From Actinomycetota bacterium (lineage in GTDB: Bacteria > Actinomycetota > CADDZG01 > JAHWKV01), in NCBI GenBank assembly GCA_030447305.1, contig JAUJPC010000006.1, forward strand, positions 166,688 to 217,410: a stretch of DNA of 50,723 bases. Direction: 5' to 3'. Below the pieces are notes generated by a model. The model was not told the origin of the DNA. It saw only the letters and a program-made list of their open reading frames with translations, and did not search any database. Below, piece after piece: positions 35,760 through 44,615 of the stretch; the first letter of the stretch is position 1; every line of letters begins with the position of its first letter. The position numbers were made by a program, and so were the translations under genes.

Positions 35760-35943
35760 ACTGTCGCGCAGTCAATTGGCCTTCTCCTGGGATCTGGTTA
35801 GGGTGTGGTGGCACTTCCGGCGTGAGCTACGACGGGGAGGAGCCGAGCCGAAGTTCAAGCAAGCTCACAAGGCATGCCAGATCCACCTGGCGCCATCGGC
35901 GGTGGGCACTGGAGGGCCTAGGCGCGGCCCCTCGGACGAGTAG
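35760..35943 (+). pseudogene. C-terminal fragment of an exported actinobacterial protein
   Basis: The frame ending at TAG 35941 gives FRRELRRGGAEPKFKQAHKA followed by CQIHLAPS. This resembles the end of a common family whose members finish with a PKFQKAQKACKxLxP-like motif after FAKCMRxNGVPxFPDP. The N-terminal signal and the first part are missing. A strong terminator follows at once, which supports a former gene on this strand. Confidence 0.4.
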
Positions 35944-35952
35944 CTAACAGGA

Positions 35953-35986
35953 AGTGAGCCGGCCTTCGTCCGGCTCACTTTGTTTT
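35953..35986 (+). terminator. Rho-independent terminator
   Basis: A perfect 10-bp stem AGTGAGCCGG / CCGGCTCACT around a 7-nt loop, followed by TTGTTTT. The T-run is only on the plus-strand side. Confidence 0.8.
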
Positions 35987-36271
35987 GCCCTGCTGCGCTA
36001 CGGTCTTAATCCGCAGGGCGTCCGGTGCCATCATCCGAGCGGTCACTACGGACGCCTAGCCGAAGCCGAGGATTATCGCGCCCATAGCCGGTTTCACGTA
36101 CTCACGAGCGCTGATGACTTCGATACGATTCGGCTTTGCCATTCATTCCGCCTTTTGATCGGGCGATATCATTCCCGGCGTCGGTTGGCTGATCGTTGGA
36201 GTGCGCTTGTTCCACATGGAAAGGTCGCTAAAGGAATGACCGGTTCGGGTCGCCATAGCGGACCCTCGGAG

Positions 36272-36868
36272 CTAACGCCGAACGCCCTCGACGACGATTT
36301 CCACCCGCCGGTTTTGTTCTCTTCCTGCAGGGTTGTCCGAACCGTCCGGATCCTCGTTGGGCGCCACCGGGTCCTGTTCACCCAACCCGGCCGATACCAC
36401 CCTCGCCCGGTCAATCCCAGCCGTACCGGTCAGATAGGTCTCAACTGATTGTGCTCGGCGCCGGGCAAGATCGAGGTTGTACTCGTCGGTCCCCCGGGAG
36501 TCCGTAAAGCCCCAGATGGAGGCCTTGGCCGCGGGGTAAAGCCTCAGCACCTCGGCGACTTTGTCCAGCTGGGCCGCTGACTCGGGCTTCAGGTCTGCCT
36601 TTGCGAACTCGAACAAGACCTTCTCCGGAAGGGTGATCACAGTTCCTTCGGGTCTTTGAGCGGCATTGAGATCCGCAAGGATTTCGCCGGCTCGGGTCTC
36701 GGCCGAAGACTCCTGACCCTGTCCCTTCGGAATATCCCCTGCCAGTGCGGATGCAGCGGGCCCTGCGACAGCAGATTCGGGGTCCTCCTGGGCGCCGCCG
36801 CCGCATGCGACTGCGAACGTCGCAACAAGCACAGCTGCTGCCACTCGGGCCGTCCAGATGTGCCGCAT
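36272..36868 (-). CDS. OmpA-family peptidoglycan-binding lipoprotein
   Basis: 198 aa from ATG 36868. Signal peptide with lipobox FAVAC, a low-complexity Ala/Glu/Gly linker, and a C-terminal OmpA-like domain of about 110 residues (VLFEFAKADLKPESAAQLDK, IWGFTDSRGTDEYNLDLARR, REQNRRVEIVVEG). The NxxLsxxRAxxV helix and the final Arg-Arg-Val-Glu strand that bind meso-DAP are present. It should tether the membrane to the cell wall. The gene is intact despite decayed surroundings. ATG 36955 is an alternative but would bury the signal peptide. Confidence 0.85.
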   Translation of the reverse strand: MRHIWTARVAAAVLVATFAVACGGGAQEDPESAVAGPAASALAGDIPKGQGQESSAETRAGEILADLNAAQRPEGTVITLPEKVLFEFAKADLKPESAAQLDKVAEVLRLYPAAKASIWGFTDSRGTDEYNLDLARRRAQSVETYLTGTAGIDRARVVSAGLGEQDPVAPNEDPDGSDNPAGREQNRRVEIVVEGVRR

Positions 36869-37176
36869 GGCGAGCATGCTACCAACGAACATAGGGCCGG
36901 CGGTAGGCGGCAAGCCCCTCTTTCTCTTACTCAACCAGAACCGAAGGGGTCCCACAGGGCTGCCTGCCGGGGCTGGAATCCATTAGTGCCACGAAAGTCC
37001 TCGCAGGTCATACGCGCGGGCCGATGGCCTTCCGTTAAGAACGACTCACAACTACTCAATACCTTCACATAGGTAGGGAGAGGAAGCTTTGAACGGAGGA
37101 TCGGATCAAGCCAGTAGGGAAAGGGCCTTGCCCCCGCTAACAAGGGTGCGTCGCCACAACTAAGAGACAGGACAAC
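36869..37176. other. No gene recognised
   Basis: 308 bp upstream of the OmpA lipoprotein gene; it should hold that gene's promoter, but no clear boxes stand out. ORFs are short with no motifs. Confidence 0.4.
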
Positions 37177-37512
37177 TTAGGAGTTCAATACGTACTCTGC
37201 GAGTGCGAGTCCTTGCGTAGCGTCCCCCGTGAGGAGACGAAGTGTGTCGGTATAGTGCGCCAGGGCGAATGAGACGATTCGATGGATCTCAGGTTTGCGT
37301 TCTCCGGTTTCCGGATTGACCGACGAGAACTCCTCAACCAGTCCGACATCATTTGTACCGTAGACCACCCCTACCACCTCGCCGGTGACGGCACTAAATA
37401 GAGGTGCCCCGCTTAATCTCTGAGGTGCAGGCATGTCCAGTTCGTACGATGGTACGACTCCGTATTGAAGGTGTTCGAAGTAAAACGACCGGGTGATATA
37501 TCCCTCAAGGTC
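37177..37512 (-). pseudogene. C-terminal fragment of a trypsin-like serine protease
   Basis: The segment has the active-site serine loop RLSGAPLFSAVTGEVVGVVY and a C-terminal tail with helices (IHRIVSFALAHYTDTLRLLT). His and Asp of the triad are absent because the N-terminal part is cut off at about 37512, where a LuxR-like remnant begins on the other strand. The longer open frame up to 37836 is a shadow of that remnant. Confidence 0.5.
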
Positions 37513-37514
37513 CA

Positions 37515-38012
37515 CGGGGTGCTGCGACAGTCCTGGCACCGGCCCTGGCGCAACTGGATCCCGGCGGCGACGATGGAATCCGCCGCCTGTACGATGCCGT
37601 GAACATCTTGGAAGGGCCACCGCGGCTGCTGACCCGTGTCCGCGCACTGACCGAGCTCGGCTCCATGCTGCGGCGGAACCGCCAGCGCCAAGCCGCCCGC
37701 GGCTTTCTTGTAGACGCCCTCGACCTTGCGCACCGGCATGGAGCAACCGCGGTTGCAGACCGAGCCCGCGAGGAGCTGGTCGTCGCCGGTGGGCGCCCCC
37801 GCCGCGCGGCCACCATCGGGCTCGACGCGCCCTCACTCCCAGCGAACGCAGGGTGGCTCAGCTCGTTGCCAAAGGCCTGACGAACCGACAGATCGCCAGT
37901 CGACGGTTCGTCTCTGCGCGTACCGTAACCGCCCACCTCACGCATATTTACCAGAAGCTTGGGCCGTCAGCCGTGCCGAGTTGAGCACAATGCTCCGGGA
38001 CAGGCTCTGACA
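37515..38012 (+). pseudogene. Remnant of a large LuxR-family regulator
   Basis: One frame gives PPRLLTRVRALTELGSMLRR and RGFLVDALDLAHRHGATAVA, the TPR-like region before the DNA-binding domain. After a shift near 37830 another frame gives the LuxR helix-turn-helix LTPSERRVAQLVAKGLTNRQ and VSARTVTAHLTHIYQKLG; a last shift gives SRAELSTMLRDRL. The ATPase part is missing. Confidence 0.7.
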
Positions 38013-38254
38013 GCCTTACTGCGTGATATCGGCGCAGAGACCCACTAGTTACACCACTACCTGGGACGTCCCCAGATAGCAGACGGCGTGGCGACAGGAC
38101 TAAGAATGTTGTGATAAGCCAGATCGAGTGGAGAGACCTTCCTGGGTCAGGAAGAATTTCGCTCAAGGAATCACACCTCGGAGTATCGGTGAAGGGAACC
38201 GGTTGTTATTCGAACCCGTCCACAATATTGAGTTCGCTTTGGAGAGGAGGTCCC

Positions 38255-38698
38255 ATGTCGTCGGTGGAAGAAAACGTTGACCTAGTCAGGCGCTTCTTTC
38301 AGGCATTCCAGGACCGAGACTGGAATGCAATAAAACAGTTCTACCTGAATGGGGCCGTCGAAGAGTTCCCGCAGTCAAGGGAGCGGATAGTGGGTGGGGA
38401 CAACATCGTGGAGGTCATGAGGAACTACCCGGATCTCCCAAAGGTGAGCGGACTTCGGGTGTACGGAAGCGGAGATCTCGTGATCTCTGAGATGCTCGTC
38501 CGGTACGGCGACGGTGGCGAGTACTTCGGCGTAATAATCCTTGACATCAGGGATGGGCGAATTGCCAAGCAAACGGAATTCTTTGGACCACCGTTTGATG
38601 CCCCGGAGTGGCGGAACCGGTGGGTGGAGCGAACTGAAGCGCTACGACTAGAGGATCCAGAAAGCGGTTTAGCGGGTGATGAAACGTCCCCGGGGTAA
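38255..38698 (+). CDS. SnoaL-like / NTF2-fold protein
   Basis: 147 aa; ATG 38255 is preceded by GAGAGGAGG. It follows the NTF2-like order: helical start (VDLVRRFFQAFQDRDWNAIK), strand pairs (ISEMLVRYGDGGEYFGVIIL) and DGRIAKQTEFFGPPFDAPEW. Such small proteins are ligand-binding or isomerase-like; nothing indicates the ligand. Intact cargo gene between the LuxR remnant and the tRNA-Asn fragment. Confidence 0.8.
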   Translation: MSSVEENVDLVRRFFQAFQDRDWNAIKQFYLNGAVEEFPQSRERIVGGDNIVEVMRNYPDLPKVSGLRVYGSGDLVISEMLVRYGDGGEYFGVIILDIRDGRIAKQTEFFGPPFDAPEWRNRWVERTEALRLEDPESGLAGDETSPG

Positions 38699-38784
38699 GT
38701 GACCCCACACAATTTCTCCCGCGGCGAGTGGGTGGACGCGGGCGACGTGAGGTGATCGGCCTGGCGATTACGCACATTTTTCCT

Positions 38785-38828
38785 TGCTCGGGGCGGGACT
38801 CGAACCCGCAACCTATTGATTAACAGTC
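38785..38828 (-). pseudogene. 3' half of a tRNA-Asn(GTT) gene, likely attachment-site remnant
   Basis: Minus strand: anticodon arm piece GACTGTTAATC (anticodon GTT), T-arm GCGGGTTCGAGTCCCGC with a 5-bp stem, and a 3' acceptor end CCCCGAGCA. The 5' half is missing. As at the tRNA-Gly half, the sequence just after the 3' end is a GGAAAATGTGC-like motif, suggesting related elements used both tRNA genes. Confidence 0.7.
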
Positions 38829-39290
38829 TGAAGGCCAACGTCCCCGCGTGTGTTTTTAGATACGGCTCACGTACATTCGTTGGTTGAATCGGCGCCCTCG
38901 TCCAGGTTGTTCCGGCTCAATATCGACCCGTTCGTGAGCAAATCCGTGAGCAAGTCCTAGGCCAGGCCCAGCCCAAGATCGATTTTTTGGCACCCCACAG
39001 TTCAACAGTCGTGGGCCCGCTTGCCACTTTCCGAATCCCGGGAGAGTAGATGTCTCCCGGTCCAAATGCAGTTTTCCTTCAACGGCGGAGCACCTAATGC
39101 GGCATGACCGCCTCGCGGCGCTCTGATGGCCTTGCCCCCAACCTCGCCGTGCGGACCTGCGACTGCGACCAAACTCTGTGAAGCGAACGTCCACTCCCAA
39201 GCAATGCTTGTTTCGCGGCTTATACGCATGACAGCATCCCTCGCGCGTCCGATACTGACTCTCATCAGCGTCGACCAGGAGGGGCGCCTT
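38829..39290. other. No gene recognised
   Basis: 462 bp between the tRNA-Asn fragment and the oxygenase gene. A tandem-like GTGAGCAAATCC / GTGAGCAAGTCC pair at 38933-38958 may be an integrase arm-type site. The frame that continues upstream from the oxygenase has no better start than ATG 39291. Confidence 0.4.
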
Positions 39291-39983
39291 ATGCCAATGC
39301 GACAACACAGTCAATTGTGGGCTAACACCGCGGTCAGCGAAACCAGCGGCGCGCCAACGGAACCGGCCTTCATCACACCCAACATTGCCACAGTACGCGG
39401 ATTCCTCGCCCTCCCCGAGTGCGCCGAATTCATCACCGCAATGAACGACGCGCCACGCGAACCCGCGCAGGTTGTCCGGGCAGGCGAATCGATCCTCGAC
39501 CAATCACTGCGATTCTGTTTCGACCACCACCTCCCCGACGCGTTCAAGGATCGCATCGGAGAACGCATGGCCCGCTACTTCCGCTGCCACGGCGACCAAT
39601 TCGGGTCCGACGCCGACTACCTGTACGGCCCGTACTTCATGTCCTACGAGAAGGGCAGCTTCTTCCGCGCCCACCGCGACGTCGCCAACCACAAGAACGA
39701 CCCAGCCCGGCTGGCCGCGCACCGATGGTCGCTGCTGCTCTATCTCAACGGCCGCGATGCCGCGAGCGAACTGCCCGTATTCGACGGCGGCGCGCTCATC
39801 CTCTACGAAACCGACCCGGCGATCCGCAGCCGCCGCGTCGTGATCGTTCCTGAACCCGGCATGCTCGTGCTATTTCGGTCTGCCCTCATGCACGAAGTCG
39901 CAATTCTGCACGACGGCACGCGATATGCCGTCGCAGGTTGGATGGCCACTTCCACAGATGAAGGGATCGGAGCCCACCAATGA
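39291..39983 (+). CDS. 2-oxoglutarate/Fe(II) oxygenase, prolyl-4-hydroxylase-like
   Basis: 230 aa; ATG 39291 follows CAGGAGGGG. Iron ligands His128 and Asp130 (FFRAHRDVANHK) and His201 (ALMHEVAILHDGTRYA), with Arg211 for 2-oxoglutarate, are all in place in a double-stranded beta-helix context. The first gene of a four-gene operon with ATGA couplings. It would hydroxylate a protein, peptide or small molecule later glycosylated by the downstream enzymes (inference). Confidence 0.85.
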   Translation: MPMRQHSQLWANTAVSETSGAPTEPAFITPNIATVRGFLALPECAEFITAMNDAPREPAQVVRAGESILDQSLRFCFDHHLPDAFKDRIGERMARYFRCHGDQFGSDADYLYGPYFMSYEKGSFFRAHRDVANHKNDPARLAAHRWSLLLYLNGRDAASELPVFDGGALILYETDPAIRSRRVVIVPEPGMLVLFRSALMHEVAILHDGTRYAVAGWMATSTDEGIGAHQ

Positions 39984-40738
39984 CCCACCACGCAACCGAC
40001 AACGAAACGATCCGACTGACCGTGACCAGCGAGCCGTCACGCGAGATCAAGACCGCGTTGGCGACGTTCTGCAGGCGCAACAACTACCCGCAGCTCTTCA
40101 CCGAATTGCTTGAGCCGCTGCTGGAACACGCCAATCTCGTCTTAGCCCTAGCGACAACAGAACGGCCTTGGCCGCCCAGCGGTATCGGTTCACAAACCAT
40201 CGAAGCAGTCGGCATCGCAATGATCGGAACCGAGGATCGAGCACATCTCACTCCGGTGCTGACAGATCGAAAACATGCCACAAACATTGGCCTGGTGAGC
40301 GCCGTCACCAAACAACTGTTGGAGGCTCTGAGCGAGCGATCCACATCGGCCGGCTACCTCGTCCGCGCATCCGACCGCGCCGTGGAGCGCGCGCTCGAAC
40401 AGGTTGGCTTCAACAGGGCCGACCTGCAATCGGCAACAGACTACGCCGAGTACTTCGAGTACTCAGCAACACCCGAACAAGCACTGCAGACCTTGGGCTT
40501 GGACCGTGCACGAGTGGGTGACCTGCTGACACTTACACTGGACGGCGATCAGCTCGACCGGCTATCCACCTACCACTTCACGCTCGCCGCGGGAGTGAGC
40601 GCATTCCTCTCCGACCACCTGCGCTATGCAGCCTTGCTGCCCGGCCTGATCGACCTCATCGCATCACTACCTCCCGCTGGAGTGCCGCCCGGCACCCCTG
40701 GGCCCAGTTTCGGCCCGCAAACAGACATCGAACAATGA
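39980..40738 (+). CDS. Unknown protein with a GNAT-like middle (252 aa)
   Basis: Overlaps the oxygenase by ATGA. Residues about 100-150 (NIGLVSAVTKQLLEALSERS, YLVRASDRAVERALEQVGF) resemble the acetyl-CoA loop and final helix of GNAT enzymes, but the full fold is not certain. The N-terminal part reads as a domain of its own (TALATFCRRNNYPQLFTELL) and the C-terminus is Pro-rich and disordered. Could be an acyltransferase or a structural partner of the glycosyltransferases. Confidence 0.5.
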   Translation: MTHHATDNETIRLTVTSEPSREIKTALATFCRRNNYPQLFTELLEPLLEHANLVLALATTERPWPPSGIGSQTIEAVGIAMIGTEDRAHLTPVLTDRKHATNIGLVSAVTKQLLEALSERSTSAGYLVRASDRAVERALEQVGFNRADLQSATDYAEYFEYSATPEQALQTLGLDRARVGDLLTLTLDGDQLDRLSTYHFTLAAGVSAFLSDHLRYAALLPGLIDLIASLPPAGVPPGTPGPSFGPQTDIEQ

Positions 40739-40741
40739 CCG

Positions 40742-41476
40742 ATGACGACCGTAATCGACATCTACATCCGGACCTACTTCCGAGATCTGCGATGGCTCCA
40801 CTTGTCGCTACTGTCCATCGCGAAATTCGTTGAGGGATATCGACGCATCGTCGTTGTGCTGCCCCGATCGAGCGCCGAGCGGTTCCGTAGTGAGCAGATC
40901 CCCGACCCGGCGCGCACCACGGTGGTGTACTGCGACGATTACGCCGATGACTACATCGGTCAACAAGTCAGCAAGCTACACGCCGACCTCCACACGGACG
41001 CCGCCCTGATCACCCATCTCGATTCCGACTGCGTCTTTGAGGCACCTTGTAACCTCCCGGCGCAGCTCACCCAAGATGGATGTCCGATCATTCGCGTGCT
41101 GTCTCAATCCCGCAGGCGGGCAAGCGACGGATGGCGGCACTGCGTCACCGACCTACACGGCCGGCCGCTGCCGTTCGATGCCCTAGCTGCCCCGCCCTGG
41201 ACGTACTCGCGAAGTCTCTACGCAAGCCTGCGCGAAACCTGTCAACAGCGCCACCACATGACACTGGAGGCTTGGTGCCTTGCCCGGCGATGCGACACCG
41301 TGAGTGAATTCAGCCTGCTCGCAGCGCAAGCCTGGTTTCATCACCGCGACCAATACCACTGGATCGCAGCCGACGCCCATCCGAACTGGCCTTGCCGACA
41401 GTACTGGAGCCGCAGCCCGCGGGCCGCACACCTCCGCTCCGCACTCGCGCAACAACTTGGGCAACAGTCACCATGA
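40742..41476 (+). CDS. Glycosyltransferase-like protein (DUF6492-like, GT-A)
   Basis: 244 aa, 3 nt after the preceding stop. Starts IDIYIRTYFRDLRWLHLSLL and has the metal-binding DxD equivalent HLDSDCVFEAP, typical of small GT-A enzymes that act on unusual sugars or peptides. Three Cys-containing segments later (ETCQQRHHMTLEAWCLARRC) are of unknown role. Coupled to the next gene by ATGA. Acceptor unknown. Confidence 0.65.
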   Translation: MTTVIDIYIRTYFRDLRWLHLSLLSIAKFVEGYRRIVVVLPRSSAERFRSEQIPDPARTTVVYCDDYADDYIGQQVSKLHADLHTDAALITHLDSDCVFEAPCNLPAQLTQDGCPIIRVLSQSRRRASDGWRHCVTDLHGRPLPFDALAAPPWTYSRSLYASLRETCQQRHHMTLEAWCLARRCDTVSEFSLLAAQAWFHHRDQYHWIAADAHPNWPCRQYWSRSPRAAHLRSALAQQLGQQSP

Positions 41477-42363
41477 CACCAACCCCGCCTTCAGAACTGT
41501 CACTGATCATCTCCACCCTTGACGAGGGCACCGAACTGCACGAAACCGTTCTCTCCGTAATCGCCGGATCAGTGACACCAGCCCAAACCATCATCGTTGA
41601 CGACGGAGGCACAGACCACAGCTGTACGATCTTCGAACAACCCGACTGGCGCGCAAAAAACGTTGTAGTGCAACACATCCGCCGCAGCGGCGTCGCAGCA
41701 GCACGCAACGCCGGCGCAGCACTGGCCACCACGCCATACCTCGTCTTTCTCGACGCACATTGCCGCCTGCAGCGAGATTGTCTAGCAACGCTGCAAAAAT
41801 CCTTACGCGCCGCACCCGACGCCGTCCACGCCCCCGCAATCGGCGATGTTGTCGATGACACGCTCGGCTGTGGCGCACGCCTGATCAACCCCGAACTGCG
41901 CGTACAGTGGCTGCCAGCCCGTGAAAGGCAAGATCCAACTGCCCTACCCATCGCCCCGGGCGGCTGCCTCGCCATGAGCCGGGCCACGTTCTCCAAACTC
42001 GGCGGTTTCGGCCAATTCCGCGAACTCGGATTAGAAGACGTCGACTTTAGCCTGCGCGCCTGGCGCGCCGGCGTGGACGTGCTCGCCCTACCGTCGGCCC
42101 AACTCGCCCACCAGTTCCGATCATTTCCGCCTTACCGACTGCGCTCAGTGAGCCGTGCCTACAACCTCGCCCGCGTGGCCCTCATCCACTTCGACGGCTG
42201 CCGCCGCGAGGACTGCCTGCGGTCCATCATCGGAACACCGCGGGCAGCCGAGGTGTTAGTCGAGGCATTCGCCAGCGACTGGGAAGACCAACGAATCCAA
42301 CTCACCGCTACAAGCGTGCGACCTATCGACGCGTTCTTCGACCAGTTCGGCGACTGGGCGTGA
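41473..42363 (+). CDS. Family 2 glycosyltransferase
   Basis: 296 aa. GT2 marks: LSLIISTLDEGTELHETVLS, VDDGGTD, GVAAARNAGAALATTPYLVF followed by LDAHCRL (the D-x-H variant of DxD), then APGGCLAMSRATFSKLGGFG and GLEDVDFSLRAWRAG (the E-D motif). Close to polypeptide GalNAc-transferase-like bacterial GT2 enzymes. Last gene of the operon; no terminator seen right after the stop. Confidence 0.85.
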   Translation: MTPTPPSELSLIISTLDEGTELHETVLSVIAGSVTPAQTIIVDDGGTDHSCTIFEQPDWRAKNVVVQHIRRSGVAAARNAGAALATTPYLVFLDAHCRLQRDCLATLQKSLRAAPDAVHAPAIGDVVDDTLGCGARLINPELRVQWLPARERQDPTALPIAPGGCLAMSRATFSKLGGFGQFRELGLEDVDFSLRAWRAGVDVLALPSAQLAHQFRSFPPYRLRSVSRAYNLARVALIHFDGCRREDCLRSIIGTPRAAEVLVEAFASDWEDQRIQLTATSVRPIDAFFDQFGDWA

Positions 42364-42783
42364 CCCGTAAGGTAGGCCGCTGGATTTATTCGATTGCGTC
42401 GCAATCGGTACTCGTTAACGAAGGGTCGCCGGCTGCGAACGGCCTGCAATTGGGATTGTCCATCCCATAGCGGGATGGCAACAGAGAAGTCGGTTGGTGC
42501 TCCAACCGTTCCCGAGCGCTCCAGGCCCTCGGCGCAGTCCGTGGAAGAGGTCCCGATGGGCGTGCAGGCGAGGTCACCGTTGGTGCCCCTGAGCAGTCCG
42601 CCTGCTCGTGGACGGCGCGACCATCACCTTGACGATATGGTCGTCATGAGACTCCCCGCCGAGATTCTCATACCGCTCATAACTTCGCGGCTACTTGGGT
42701 CTGCGGAAGCCCGGTTACTCGAACGATGAGAAACAACGACTACTCATCATTTTTCGTCGTTTCGCACTACTTTTCATCGTTAG
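42364..42783. other. No gene recognised
   Basis: 420 bp between the glycosyltransferase operon and repeat copy B. Only short ORFs without motifs. A short hairpin-like GTCCATCCCATAGCGGGATGG at 42459-42479 is present but lacks a T-run. Confidence 0.4.
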
Positions 42784-42960
42784 ACCCTCATCTTGGCAAG
42801 CCGTCCTGCCCCCGCCGGATCTGCGCAGGCAGCCGTGGGAATCTGCCCCGCTGCGCACATTTGAGCTGCCGATATTGCCCGTCGATTGCCCCTATTTGCG
42901 GCTGTTGGAAATCTTCTGACGGACAAATTACGGACGGAAAAAGATGAGGATTCGATTCAC
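42784..42960. repeat. Island repeat copy B (att-like)
   Basis: Direct repeat of 30048-30225, 12.7 kb away; begins with the tRNA-Gly anticodon-arm stretch ACCCTCATCTTGGCAAG and shares CTGCCGATATTGCCCGTCGA and GCGGCTGTTGGAAATC. The T-arm and acceptor part of the tRNA is not present on this side. It ends 48 bp before the last attC site of the cassette array. Confidence 0.8.
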
Positions 42961-43007
42961 ACATATGCCGAAGCGGGCCCTCCTTCGTCAGTCCTCACAA
43001 CGGATAG

Positions 43008-43071
43008 GATCAACGTGATGCCGAGTCATCCGCGTAGCCGGCGGTCGGTTGCAGTTGCTAGGCAGCTAAGC
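43008..43071 (-). repeat. attC site 1 (array's distal end)
   Basis: Ends GATCAAC and GCTAAGC; the second is a mutated core (GCTA for GTTA) and holds the TAG of the pseudo-cassette to its right. Confidence 0.65.
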
Positions 43072-43544
43072 CTCACGGATCAAAGCCGCGACTTTGCCGT
43101 CTGAATTATTCGCCAGGGTAAGGAGTGACTGCATAAGGTCATCGGGCATCTTGTTCCTACGACCCCAGAGGTCATGTCGGATGGCAATAGCGGGCCTGCG
43201 TAAAGCGGTCGTACGTCGGATCGTTGATAAACGAGACAAGGGCTCTCAACACATCGTCTCCTGCAAAAACGATCGCGTTGAGGATCTCCGTTCTTAATTC
43301 CTCATCCACGGAATCCATGCTCGTCAGATCCGGACGATAGAGCGGAAGTTTCGAAGTCCCGCCTGGGGGTCTAGTTTCGAAAGCATCAGCATCAGGATGC
43401 ACAGATACCGTTTTTGCCTGAGCTCATGCTCCTGAGCCCCCAGTTCCCGTCGTGTGCTTGAAAGCGGTGCTGAACGAAAGCACCAATTACCCCTCCGAAG
43501 CCAATAGCAGTGAAGGTCGCTGCGACGGCGCCTAACGTTTCCAC
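43066..43544 (-). pseudogene. Decayed cassette gene, membrane-anchored unknown protein
   Basis: Across three frames the minus strand gives an N-terminal membrane segment (ATFTAIGFGGVIGAF), a coil (ELGAQEHELRQKRYLCIL), SVDEELRTEILNAIVFAGDD, LRALVSFINDPTYDRFTQAR and IRHDLWGRRNKMPDDLMQSL, ending in ALIREA and a stop inside attC site 1. The continuity shows one protein of about 150 residues broken by frameshifts. Family unknown. Confidence 0.6.
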
Positions 43545-43559
43545 GTCATGACCTCATCT

Positions 43560-43620
43560 CCCTAACGTGATGCCGTTTCTGCCGCTGATGCAGGAGGGCG
43601 GCTGCAAACGGTAGTTATCC
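43560..43620 (-). repeat. attC site 2
   Basis: Core ends CCCTAAC (43560-43566) and GTTATCC (43614-43620), 61 bp. Serves the 298-aa cassette to its right. Confidence 0.8.
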
Positions 43621-43636
43621 ATAGGCACAACACCCG

Positions 43637-44533
43637 TCACACGCGATCGATAGTGATAGCGAGAGAGGCTGCGATAGGTCCCGTTCGACGGCTAAAGACT
43701 GCGGTGAGCGATGGGTCGTCGGGACCGGTCGCTCGATACCCTTCACGGCAGCCCAGAACCTCATCTGCGACAAATCCTTCGAGCGTCCATTGCTCTAGCG
43801 CTGCCACCTCACCAAACGTCGGATAGTAAGTCTTTCCCGTTACTTTGCCATTGAAGGCTGCACGCAGATCGTGAGCGCGAAGCACTTTGGCGCCAACCTC
43901 TCGCGCTTCGGCCGGTTCATCGACGCCTGCCTCTACCGGAATTGTGCGGTACCACGGGATGACGAGTGGGTGATAGAGCAAGAAATGGACGGGCACGCGG
44001 CGGCTCTTCTCAAATTCCTCGATCCGTTTCCACTGCTCGCCACCGATCGGAAGAGCTTTGTACCTCGATTCTGCGTCGAAGTGAAACGCGCGGTCAGTCA
44101 GAGTTTCCAGATCCTCGTCGTCATCGACCATGAGACCGCCGAAACCGATCATGTAGTCGAGGGGAACATCCTCCTCGAAGTTCTGTTCCTCCGGATAGAG
44201 CCGCTTGGACTGGAGAAGAGCTACCTTTCGTGTGCGAACCTGGCCTTTCTCACGAACAACCAGAATGATGCCTATATCCGCGATTTCCCATTCTCCGAAG
44301 TGACGACCGCCGCCTAGATAATGAGTTCTTAATCGGACGATCCATTCGCCGTCTAGTCGTTGAGGAGCCGCGTATTGGGAAAGCGCGTCGATAATCGAAA
44401 GGTCTAACGACGACTCGTGGGTGGTGGGCATCCTCGACACTTTCGCCGAAGCCCGCTGATTGGAATCCGCAAACGCGCCCCGGACGTATTCGATGACGAC
44501 CGGTGGGAGCAAGATCTCACCTTGGTTACTCAT
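43637..44533 (-). CDS. Cassette protein with a PD-(D/E)XK-like nuclease motif (298 aa)
   Basis: Starts at ATG 44533, 16 nt inside the cassette, and ends 16 nt before attC site 2. Residues about 40-115 read ESSLDLSIIDALSQY, then WEIADIGIILVV and KVALLQSKRLYPEE: an acidic residue, a D in a beta strand and a QxK at the end of the next strand, the pattern of PD-(D/E)XK-fold nucleases. The rest (YKALPIGGEQWKRIEEFEKS, VPVHFLLYHPLVIPWY) I do not recognise. Possible restriction or anti-phage nuclease; motif-based inference only. Confidence 0.6.
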   Translation of the reverse strand: MSNQGEILLPPVVIEYVRGAFADSNQRASAKVSRMPTTHESSLDLSIIDALSQYAAPQRLDGEWIVRLRTHYLGGGRHFGEWEIADIGIILVVREKGQVRTRKVALLQSKRLYPEEQNFEEDVPLDYMIGFGGLMVDDDEDLETLTDRAFHFDAESRYKALPIGGEQWKRIEEFEKSRRVPVHFLLYHPLVIPWYRTIPVEAGVDEPAEAREVGAKVLRAHDLRAAFNGKVTGKTYYPTFGEVAALEQWTLEGFVADEVLGCREGYRATGPDDPSLTAVFSRRTGPIAASLAITIDRV

Positions 44534-44548
44534 TGTGGCTCGTCGAAT

Positions 44549-44615
44549 GGATAACCTGATACCCGGTCAGCTGTCGCCCGCTGCACGGACGGCCCGTTGT
44601 ACTGGGCAGTTATGC
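44549..44615 (-). repeat. attC site 3
   Basis: Ends GGATAAC and GTTATGC, 67 bp; its right core contains the TAA (44612-44610) of the next cassette gene. Confidence 0.85.

Noticed and set aside
35954-36448. 164-codon plus-strand ORF after the terminator
   Set aside because: It starts within the terminator hairpin and overlaps the OmpA lipoprotein gene on the other strand; no motif.
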